64,000 nucleotides of DNA from Caprimulgus europaeus (taxonomy: Eukaryota; Chordata; Aves; Caprimulgiformes; Caprimulgidae): assembly GCA_907165065.1 (NCBI GenBank), contig OU015527.1, positions 24,379,686 to 24,443,685 on the forward strand, given 5' to 3'. Below the pieces are notes generated by a model, which was not told where the DNA came from, ran no database searches, and saw only the letters and a list, made by a program, of their open reading frames with translations. How positions within the stretch are numbered: the first letter of the stretch is position 1; the number at the start of each line of letters is the position of its first letter. Positions 46,208 to 56,420 of the stretch are shown here, piece by piece. Made by a program: the position numbers and the translations under genes.

Positions 46208-46500
46208 AGTCTCAGCCCCGGTCAGCCCCAGACAATATACTAAACATGATGTGACATAGTATGGAATATTTCATTGGCACATCCAAATGCCAGTTTTGGG
46301 GTTTGCTATTCACTGCGCTTCTCCCTCTCAGTCCTAATCCAACTGTGAAGCAGACAAACACAGTGGCCTTGAGCTCCAGAAGCAACTAATAACATCAGTA
46401 GTTTTATCAGTGATGTTCTCCTAGCAAGTCTGAACTGAAATTAGAACACGGCTCTTCTAACTGCTAAGGAAATTAACTCTATCCTAGCAAAACCAGGACA
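46208..46500 (-). mobile_element. LTR fragment (family B1), head-to-head partner
   Basis: It matches the B1 LTR at 20380-20632 almost base for base through GGCACATCCAAATGCCAG, GAGCTCC(A/T)G(A/C)AGCAACTAA and the terminus AAAACCAGGACA. Only the first 290 or so bases of the LTR are present. The other half is missing on the left, where the match stops at about 46208. Confidence 0.9.
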
Positions 46501-47037
46501 CGGTGTTTACATTTTTGTCACTGGAAGTGAAGGACTTTGTGTTCTGTTAGTCCACAAGCACAAGATTTAAGGGGGGTGAAGAATATTTAAATTAATAAAC
46601 TTAATTGACTGTTAGATATGCCAATGGGATATTCCATATCATATCACATCATGCCCAGTATATTAGTGAAGGTCTCTTCCTCTTTTAGCTCTCTGGCTTT
46701 CACTCGGGCTCTCGTTCTTCCGGGATTGCGGTTTAGGTTCAGGATTGTCGCTCCTCTGGGATCTTTATCTGGGAACAAGCCTGGCTTGGTCAGCAGGAGG
46801 GGGTGAGCAATAACATTGTGTGTCAGTCATTTGCATATTTTGTTATCATTATCACTACTATTTTAATATTAGTATTATTTTAAATTTTCTCTCTATTATT
46901 AAACTGTTCTAATCTCAACCTACAAGCCTCCTTAACCCTGCCCCCGCAATCCTCTCCACCAGCCCCTGGGGGTATGGGTGAAGTGGGTGAACAGCTGTGC
47001 TGGCAGCTGGCCAAGGGCTAGCCCAGTGAAACTCTCA
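46501..47037 (+). mobile_element. LTR (family B2), plus strand, lacks its 5' end
   Basis: The sequence is the reverse complement of the B2 copies at 28398 and 43364, including GTCACTGGAAGTGAAGG, CCAATGGGATATTCCATA, TTAGCTCTCTGGCTTTCACT and the end GCTAGCCCAGTGAAAC. It begins about 110 bases into the LTR, abutting the TG end of the oppositely oriented B1 fragment. The 3' end is placed at 47037 (CTCTCA). Moderate decay. Confidence 0.9.
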
Positions 47038-50000
47038 TATATGGGCTGAGTGAAAGGTGGAAAAATATTAAGTAGAAACATGGTGCTGGCAGCAAATTAG
47101 CTAAGTTTACCATTTGTAGTAAATAGAAATTCATGACACATCTTCAAACAAAAAAAAAATAACTTACCTGTTGATGTGCACAGTCGTGTAATTGAAATTT
47201 ACTGAAAGCACTAAATATATGCTTTGAAAAAATCATTCTGGAAAGAAAATAATAGATCTTAAAACACAGGACATACTAGTCGTTTAAGATTTTAGTGATC
47301 ATTCAAATTCAAATCCACAATGCAGTGAAGTTTATTTATTTATTTATTTATCACTTTGCCAGTTGGTGCATACGTTATCTAAAGTACCAGTAATATGTAT
47401 GTCATTTTGAAGTCATTGTTCTAGAGCATAGCCTTCAACCTAAAGCTCTCCCAGGAAACTCATTTTTATCACAGATAGTGCTATTTTTTCAAAATAATGC
47501 AAAATGTACATAGATTAATACAAGAATAATATTGGAAGCATTTAGTATACTTTGTCAAGAATTAAGATTAATATACTTCCCATCTAAAATGTTACAAGCT
47601 GTTGTCATGATGAAAATAACTTGGAGTGGAATAAGATGTGCTACTGATATTCAGTAAGAGTGCTATTTAGAGTACTGTTAGAATAGTTGTTATTTTTTCA
47701 TATGCCTATTTTCTTAGTAAGCTTGTACCACCTTCATCATATTACTTAAAATGTTTTATTCCTGTTTAGAAGATATTTAATTATCTGTTCCATCTGTTAC
47801 TTAAAATAAAGACATTAAATACTGCCTTATTTTTTTTTTCCTGATTTGAATTATTGCCATTCAACAGTCAAGCAAATAATGTGATAACATCAGAATTAGA
47901 TGGCAATGTCGTAAACATGTATTTAACTGGTAGATAATCAGCTTGAAGAAATTAGAGGCTCTATCTTCCTACTCATATCTTAATGCCATTTTGGAAATTT
48001 GGCTCCTTTTGCCATTATTTGGGGTTATTTCCTGTGGTTTAAAGGACTTCATCATTGAAAGCAGTCCTTAGAGTACTACTTATCAATTCCATCCCTTCTA
48101 ATACAGAAAAATCTAAAATAAAACCAACTACCCAACAATACTATAATTATTTAATTCCCAACTTATTATACGTGTCTTTCTGTGGAATCTTTTCTAACTC
48201 TTAGGCATCAGAAATTCTTATTTAGTTGTTGAGTTTATTTCTCAAATTCTTTTTTAATGGTCTAAAGATTATTTTGTAATTTTTTTTACATTATAAGTGA
48301 CAACTACAACTAAACCTCAACAAAAGCCTTTGAATATAACATGTGTTCATTCGTTAAGCAAGAAAAGCCACTTGAGAATTGTTAAGGGACCTGAGATCAG
48401 GAATTTAATTAATGTTAAGAATCTTTAAATCTAATTAACTTTGATAATTTTGATCTGCTAACCAAGATACCATTTCCTCCTTTTCCTTTAATTTATAGAC
48501 TAAAAAAAAAAAAAAAAAAAATTCTCTGTTCTGTAGACTATATAAAATACGGTACTGAAGAAACTTAAGTTACTTCTCTGGATGCTGTCATGCACTTCTG
48601 CTTGGTTTTCTGTTCTCAATTTGCTTACAGAGATGAACAGACTGATTTGCAGTAAGTACTGTCAAGCTGAGGAATGGAACTGCCATGTTAGTTTTCTCAG
48701 TTCAGATTGTTTTTTGGTTTTGATTTTTTTTTTCCCTGATTATAATTCTTGAAGAAAAGCTTGCTAAAATTAAAAACCCAAACCAACTTTCACTGCCTGG
48801 TCATCTCAATGAGCTGTTCTTCTGATAGTATTTTAGCTAATAGTATCTTAATACTTCTGGTATTTACTCTGGTAATATTTTAGCTCATGAATGCACAGTC
48901 TCATAATACATTTGCAGGATGTGTACCAGAAAGCAATGATTTTTGTATTTATTTTAATAATTATACAGATTAGATTTTTAGGTAGTTTGAATGTTTAGAA
49001 ACTATTTTCTGAACTTTTCTTTGTTTTCTAGAATAGTTTGCCAGGTATAAAAAACCTATTTCTGAAAGATCTAAACCTTAAAGCTCTCATGGATTTGCAA
49101 TGTTTCATTTTGTAACTCATCAACCCAAGGAGCCAATGTATTTATTTTCCCTTACATTATGTTTTCTGTAAGAATTGTATTTTGATTCCCAATTTTCTTC
49201 TTTGGCCAGGATATTTAACAACTGTAGCTCCTAGAATCCGCATAATGAAGAGACATGGAAAAACATTAAAATAAAGAACAGGAAAAATTCCCATAAAAAA
49301 GATGTCCTATTTGGGTAAATGAATTAGTTCCTAATTATGTAGAAATCTTTGTTGAATACTGCACAGGTTTTAAATAAAGCATTTCAGGATAGTTTATTAA
49401 GCTATGAATAATCTTTTAAACTGTTTGGCTTGACAAATGTTTAAATATTGGAATATCCAGAGAGGGTGAAATTCTAAAATTCATGTACTTCCACTTGCTC
49501 TAGAAACTTTTGAGGCTTGCAGTCTTACCTAGGAGCAAAAGGCACAAAATAACTTCTCTACATTCTCTCAAAAATGTCAGTTGATCACTAGTAAAATATA
49601 TTTGTCTCCAAAACAGACAAGTATTTTTTTTCTGTTTTTTTTTCTTTTTTAATTAGTTTTGAAGTTTTGTTTGCAGTTTCTTGTGACTTCAAGAAATGGT
49701 TTAAGATTTTTTTTCTATTTTTCTGTCCATGCAAAGTGATGCTAAGCCTGCTGACAATTTGTTACTTTTGTTTCTATTCTTTTTAAGAAATAGGCTACTA
49801 CTAAATATTCTTGTCCTAGATTTTCATTTGACATTGGAGTAAAGTTTATTCATGACTGTCTGTAGGATTAGGTGTTTAGAATAAAAATGTAACCTTGCTT
49901 ATTTAGACTTCAAATGATGCAACTGAGACTAAGTAAATATACTTTTTAACCGTATTATGAATGCTACACAGAGGCATTTTTGTGGCTCTTTTATAAAGTG

Positions 50001-50136
50001 GTTGCTGGTCTTAAGAAGTTTGTCATTTGAACCTTTCTAGGGAGGTAAATACACAGGACAGCTCCCATGCACAAGTATCCTATGAGAACATCAAACCTAT
50101 TCTCTTTGCTCTTTACTGACTTCCAGCAATATGATT
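47038..50136. other. AT-rich stretch, nothing recognised
   Basis: About 3.1 kb with (TTTA)5 at 47331-47351, an A20 run at 48502-48521 and T-rich tracts near 49627 and 49708. No coding or mobile-element signal seen. Confidence 0.5.
48502..48521. repeat. A20 homopolymer
   Basis: Twenty A with no retroposed body recognised upstream. Confidence 0.95.
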
Positions 50137-51392
50137 TGTTGTGTTGGCACTGGCTGGTCACCAGGCACAAACAAATCCACTCTCCCACTCCTCCTTCTCA
50201 GTGAGACAGGTAGAGAAAATATGGTGAAAAGTTCATAGGTTAAGATAAGGACAGGGAGATCACTCACCATTTACCACCATGGGAAAAACAGACTCGAACT
50301 GGGGAAGGTTAATTTAATTTATTACCAATTAATAACAGAGTAGGATAGTGTGGTGGTTTCACACCTTTGGCTTGCAGCCAAACACAGTCTTCCACTCTCC
50401 TCCATGCACACACAACCCACCTTGTGTCCCCCCCACCCCCAGAGGGAGTAGGGGAGAGAATTGGAAGAGTAAAAGTAAGAAAACTAGTGAATTGAGATAA
50501 AAACACTTTACTAATTAAAATAAATTAATTATGATAATAACAGTAATAAAAGAATAGACAAATGACTGATACACAGTGCAATTGCTCACCACCCGCTGAC
50601 CCATGCCAAACCTGTGCCAGCCAGTGATCCTGGAGCAGAGAGAGAACCCCAAAACCTAAACCACAATCCCAGAAGAACAAGCCCAAGGGATGGCTGAAAG
50701 AATAACCCTGTTTTCTGGTCAACCCTGGTTAATATACTGAACATGACATGGTATGATAAGGAAAATTTCATAGGCATATCTAAATGCCAATTTTAGGGTT
50801 TCTTTACTGTTACCACTTCTCCCTTCCAGTCCTGTGAACTATCCAGACATGATGACTTTGGGTTCCAGCAGCAACTATTAACGTTAGTACACTATCAACA
50901 TTCTTCTCATAACAAATTGCATACTGAAACTAAAACACAGCTATTCTAACTACTAAGAAGGAAATTAGCTCTGTCTTGGAAAAACCATCACACATAGTGA
51001 GAAATATAAATAAAACTCAAAACACCTTTCCCCTAACTCTCCTTCTTCCCAGGCTCAACCTTACTCCTGTGTCTTCTACCTCCTGCCCACCCTAAGAGGC
51101 ACAGTGGGGTAGGCAATGGGAGTTGTGGTAAGTTCATAACAGCTCCTCTCTGCCACTTCCTCCTAGTGTTCATCCCACGCTCCAGCATGAAGTCCTCCCA
51201 TGGGATACATTTCTTCAAGAATTGCTCCAGTGTGGGTACTTTCCACGAGGTACAGTCTATCAGGAACAGACTGCTCCAGCATGGATCCCCCAGAGGCCAC
51301 AGTTCCTGCCAGGGGCCTGCTCTGCCATGGGTTCTCCTTTTGTGCAGGATGGATACTTGCTTTAATATGGTCCTTCATGGGCTGCAGTGATG
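50137..51392 (-). mobile_element. LTR (family A), split by a nested solo LTR
   Basis: The left piece (50137-50348) is the reverse complement of the 3' part of the A LTR at 8670-9816: TTGGCACTGGCTGG, GATAAGGACAGGGAGATCAC, TTAATTTAATTTATTACCAA. The right piece (50993-51392) continues with TGAGAAATA-AAATAAAACTC, CTTCTTCCCAGGCTCAACCT and the CTCCAG repeat series in reverse. Between them sits a B1 solo LTR. The LTR's 5' half is missing beyond about 51392. Confidence 0.87.
50349..50992 (-). mobile_element. Solo LTR (family B1) nested in the A LTR
   Basis: Termini TGTGGTGGTTTCACA (left) and AAAACCATCACA (right) are flanked by GATAG (50344-50348) and CATAG (50993-50997), a 5-bp target duplication with one mismatch. 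The body shows the B1 words GACTGATACACAGTGCAATT, CCAGTGATCCTGGAGCAGAG, TAATATACTGAACATGACAT and CAGCAGCAACTA. No viral interior remains. It must be younger than the A LTR it interrupts. Confidence 0.9.
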
Positions 51393-53430
51393 TCTCAGTT
51401 TTTTAATCTAAAGTACTTATGTTAACATTTCCTTACTAAATATGGGAAAACGTGATCCTTCTAAAGGGCAGTAAGAAACAGAGCCATGATGTCTTCAATT
51501 ACTATGCAAGTTTGCAAACATTACTCAAGTATAACCAAGTTTTCAAATTCTATTTAAAACTGAAATATTTCTGTATGGAAAATGAAATCTTTTTATTAGG
51601 TAAGTTTTAAATTAAACGTAACATTTTTATATTCCGCATAGAGTTTAAAAATTACTTTTCTTCTCATTAAAAAAATAAAAAATAATTTTAAAAAGAAGAA
51701 ATATTTCTAATTTTTGACAGAATATCACTGGATGACAAAATTTAGTTTCATCCCTCATGATTCTGAAATCAGCCAAAATAAAATATTATTGACAAGGGGG
51801 TTCAATAGGAAAACAATTAAGAACATTCAATAGGAAAACACAACATACTTAGTTCTCTGGTTCCATTGCAATTACCTGAAATATTCTGAAGATTTGCAAT
51901 AAACTCCTAGAATCATCTTAGCATGTGAAAATTATAGTGATGTGCCAACAAGGATACATAAGTAATAGTTTCTGAAGTATTTGGTGGTAGAGTGCGGCTT
52001 AATAACATTGATAACAAAACTGAAAATTTCGTACAGACACTAATATTAGAAACAAATAGCTTCATATCCTTCCCGTCTAAGTTAGTTCTGTGTTTAACAG
52101 TATTACTAACTCAAATAAAATTTTATGTCTACAAACTCTCCAGTGTTACACTAAAAGGACCCTAAAAATACATGTTTTCAAATTTTTCATTTGCTTGTGT
52201 AGAATCTTTCCACATGTGATATATTCATACACACATTTAGTCAATCCATTTTAATAAAAAAGAACCACTTACATAATTCCCTTCAACACTAAAAAAATAG
52301 ACTTAGTTTTTAACCTTTTTAACTTCCATAGCAATATTTGAATAGTTTCAGGTCATCCCTGTTCTTAAGAGCTTATCTGCTTTCTTTAAAGCACACAACT
52401 ACCAGGCCTTACAGCAATGCCTACACAATATTTTTTAATTTTATTTAGAGATATGACATCAATATACAGGTAAAGAACTCCTGCAAATGAAATACCATGG
52501 ACTACAACTGCTGATCTAAGCAGGGTCTGAAGTTTTATTAGCTTCCATCCCCATCCTGAAATTCTTGTAGTGAATTGCCTGCTGTTAGAGATTGGGTTAT
52601 GTTGTTTTTGCTTACATTAATTAAGAAATTAAATGTTCTGCCTGGTCTTTGGCACAACAGATACCTCTAGCACCTTTATTCATTATCTATTGAGAATGTT
52701 TTTTAATCATCATGCTTATTTCAAATGGAGACACATTTTCTCTTTCCCTAGTCTCCTAGCAACTCCATTTATTGTCACTGGCTTTTGTCATTTCAAGAGA
52801 TCTGTGTTCAGAATGCTTTTCATGGTTGTTATTTCTCTGTACAGCTTCACAGACTTAAGACATTGATATCTCACATCACAGCTGTTTTATTCTACTGTAA
52901 CCAACAACATATTAGGCACCAGAACAACTTAAAATGACCACTACCTAAACTTCATAACAAACCAAAAAGAAAACCAAGAAAAAAGCAAGTAGACTGGATA
53001 TCTGAAATGTGCCCTTTCCTATCCTGAATTAGTGTCAGGTCTCTAGCATTAAAACAGATAGTTCTTTCAAATGAAACACAATTTTTCAGAGAAGTTTATA
53101 TTTTCCAAGAGGTTCTTGAAAGACCTTTGCTCTCTTTTTATTCTTGTATGGAACAAACCCTAATTTCTATGTCTTTCAATATTGCCATGAATCAGAATTG
53201 TCAACTCTAGTGAGTCAAAAAACTTCAAATGGTTTAATGTCAAATTAGACTTTATGCAAATAATGGTATAATGTCAATAACCTGGAGCAATGAGATGCAA
53301 TCTACACAGTGAGAAATAAAAACCTATGGGAAACTAACTACTTTAGTATGTCTAGATTTGCTATTGATTCTAGGAAAGTTATAAACTATTTATGAATATA
53401 CGTGGTGCTCCCTGCCACCACATAGTCCAG
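51393..53430. other. AT-rich stretch, nothing recognised
   Basis: About 2 kb. It has a direct near-repeat TTCAATAGGAAAACA at 51803-51817 and 51828-51842. No gene or element recognised; the 77-codon frame at 52633-52866 has no known domain. Confidence 0.5.
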
Positions 53431-53712
53431 TGTACTAGTTTTGGCTGGGGTAGAGTTAAATTTCTTTATAGTAGTTTATATGGAGCTGTCTCTTGGATTT
53501 GTGAGGAGAACAGTGTTGTTAACACATCACATCAATGATTTAGGTATTGCTGAACAGTGCTTACATAGTGTTAAGATCTTTTTCTCTTCTTGGATTGCCC
53601 CACCAGCAAGTATGCTGGGTGTACACAAAAAGCTGTGAGAGGACACAACTGGGATACATGATCCCAACTGACCAAAGGGATATCTCATACCAGATGGCAT
53701 TATGCTAAGTGA

Positions 53713-53749
<37 letters not shown>

Positions 53750-54037
53750 GAGAAGTTCAGGGTTATGGTGCTTGTCTTCCAAAGTAACTGTTACGTGCGA
53801 TGAAGCCCTGCTTTCCCAGAGATGGCTGAGCACCTGCTGTTGATCAGGAGTGAATTAATTTTTTATTTTGCTTTGCTTGCACGTGCAGCTTTTGGCTTAC
53901 GTGTTAAACTGTCTTTATCTCAACCTACGAGTTTTCTTCTTTACCCTTCTGATTCTTTTCCCCACCTCTCTGAGAAGAGAGTGAGCAATTGGCTTTGTGC
54001 TGCCTTTTTAGCTTCCTACCAGGGTTAAACCACAACT
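53431..54037 (+). mobile_element. LTR (family C), near full length
   Basis: It begins TGTACTAGTTTTGGCTGGGG and ends AGGGTTAAACCACAACT, the family terminus with its last base changed. The U3 words AGTGCTTACATAGTGTTAAG, GGGTGTACACAAAAAGCTG and ACTGACCAAAGGGATATCTC match 35596-35935. Where that copy has ATATAAGGAGAGG, this one has A27G9. No clear target duplication was found (TCCAG against GTGGG), and no provirus interior adjoins, so it is probably an old solo LTR. Confidence 0.87.
53715..53750. repeat. A27G9 tract at the LTR promoter position
   Basis: Twenty-seven A followed directly by nine G, after GTGATT and before AGAAGTTCAG. It replaces the short A-rich TATA-like element expected at this place. 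Confidence 0.97.
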
Positions 54038-56420
54038 GTGGGTGTTCCATCCTCTTCTGAATAATTGATTTTTACCTTCTTTAAGTCTATTGAAAATCTT
54101 TCTGTGTTATGGGATTGGTCCTGAATGTAGAGGCAGCCAATTTTAGTTTAGAAGATAGATCAAATTGAGTCCACTGGAATTACAGAAGGGTTTTACCATT
54201 GATTTTGAGGGAGAGCTGGAATGTCACCCTCTCCAGCTAATGGCTTATCATTGACTTTTCTTTCTAATGACTCAGTTAAAAACAGCAAAAAAGCTCTTTA
54301 GATAATATTGTCCTAGTATGTCATTTTTTTTGGAGTACATCCTTTTTTTTAATAAAATGTAACCAGGATTTGTTCATACTAATGCCAAATTGTGAAAAGT
54401 ATCTTTTTAAAGATTTTATTGATTTTTGTATGTGTGGTTCGCTGTTGTTTTTTTTTTTTTTTTTCAATATAACTGTGCAATGAAATCATAACTTCTAACA
54501 TTTAAAATATCAAATGCAACTGCATACTGTTTTATAAAGCTAAATAATCAGCAATATATTTGCCATGCAGATGATGTAAGAACTCAGGGAAAAAAAGTGC
54601 AGTCAGAATTTAAGATGCCTAAGTGTTACACAAAACTTGAAATGTCTTCCCTCTTACTATTTCACAATTTAACTCAGAAGCTGAATATGTGTTGGCCTAA
54701 TTTTTGTATTTAAAATGCATATAAACCATAGCTTATTTTTCTAAGTCACATAGGACTGCATATTTTGTTTGAAAAAGTATTTGCACGTGCTTTGAAACTT
54801 TTCTATACACCTCTTCTCATGTACCAGTCATGATGGTTACTCACAGCAAATCACTGAAGTACACACACTTGAGTAAATCTGTGACCAACTCCACTAAAAA
54901 TCATGAGACTACTCACACACTTGAAATAAAACATTTGCTTTTGTTCTTTCCTGAATTAGAAACCTAAAGTTCAAAAGGGTGATGAATTTTATCAGGGTTA
55001 ATAGTTCATGTTATTTAAATGTATGTAAGCAATTCACTACAGTGTACGTGGTTAGACTGTTTAGTTCTATTTAAAGCACTTTCTGATAAAACACAATCAC
55101 TTTGCCCACAAAATGTTTTCTGTCTCTTGCTTTGCCTTTCTTTACTAGCTATTATACACCCATCATGCTATTATTTTGTGGTAATTGCAATCAAACTTTT
55201 TGGAGCTGTGTGAACATGACAGTGTATTTGCATTAAAAAAAAAATTGTGATAAATTGCTTTTGAATATTTTATGTTCCCATATGGCATTATAAGTAGCAT
55301 TTTATTTTCAGTAGTGGCAATAACAACTGGAATAGCGGATGGCAGTGAGGTTTTCTCCTTGTTGTGATTTTTAGTGATTACTCCAGCAAAACCATTCCTT
55401 TAATTTCACTTTCTTTCTTTCTTTCTTTTTTTTTTTTTAAGTATTTGTTTCCTGTCGTTGCTGCCTGGTTACTGATGAGAAACTCTCTGCTTCTTAATCA
55501 GGTAGGAGAAGAGCAATTTTTTTAACAAGCAAAATCATGCTTGCAGAAAGACCTGAAAATCATAAACCCTAAGAAAGGACTATGACTGCATAGTTGTTAT
55601 TATACACAAACAGCTAATTTAAAACCTACATTTTTAAATTCTGGGGTTCTTCTTTTTTTTAATATTTTAATTTTTTTTTTCTGTTGTGGTTGAGGTTTGG
55701 GTTTTGTCTGGTTTAAGTGGACAATCTTTCAGCCATTGTTATTGCAAGACAGCTATTTTTAGCACCATTTTCCATCTTCAACAGTTGTCACAGGGAAAAA
55801 CTGCTCAGTACATGTAGTTTGAACCAAATTAGGATGAGTGGTTTATTGATTTATTAACAACGTGTAGTTAAGCGGCACTTACAGAACTATGCATTCAGGA
55901 TCAGTATTGGTAATACAGCAGATATACCACAATACTAGACTGTAACAAAACTTAGTATCCATCTAGATATTTCTACACACCCTTTTGCAACTAATCCTAA
56001 CAGGGGTCTAATCATGCACGTGTGTTCACGCACACACAGTTACTTAACTGCAGGGCTCTGCAGGAGCTCTCCCCCTGCCCAAACGCACCTCCTCCCCACC
56101 AACACCAAGTCACCCACTCCTGGCAGCATCACGTCAAGTGTGGCTACAGGTATATTCACTCCAACGTTTACCCCTGCTGTAACTAATTTTCCTGCTCTTT
56201 TATACTTCTTTGCAAGCAAAGTCCCTCTTTGTAAATCTTCACTCTTTACTCTCACTGATGGCCAGTATTGGTATTTTTTGTTTCAGAAAATAATTTTTAA
56301 TATTTGAACTAGTTTAATATTTGAACTTTAATATTTGAACTAGTTAATATGAGAACTAACTTAAACCATTTTTCTTTTTTTCCACACTGTCTTTACCTGC
56401 ATTGAACAGTTAGTTTTAGA
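54038..56420. other. AT-rich stretch; possible LTR-like part
   Basis: About 2.4 kb with T17 at 54448-54464, a (CTTT)n-poly-T tract at 55409-55438 and three copies of TTTAATATTTGAACT at 56296-56345. The part 55786-56300 shows LTR-like order on the minus strand (see finding), but no element was confirmed. Confidence 0.4.
56296..56345. repeat. Three tandem copies of a TTTAATATTTGAACT unit
   Basis: TTTAATATTTGAACT occurs three times at roughly 15-18 base spacing, twice followed by AGTT. Confidence 0.85.

Noticed and set aside
56040-56255. 71-codon minus-strand frame with a valine/glycine-rich sequence
   Set aside because: It is overlapped by a 97-codon plus-strand frame in a GC-richer patch; no domain or gene context.
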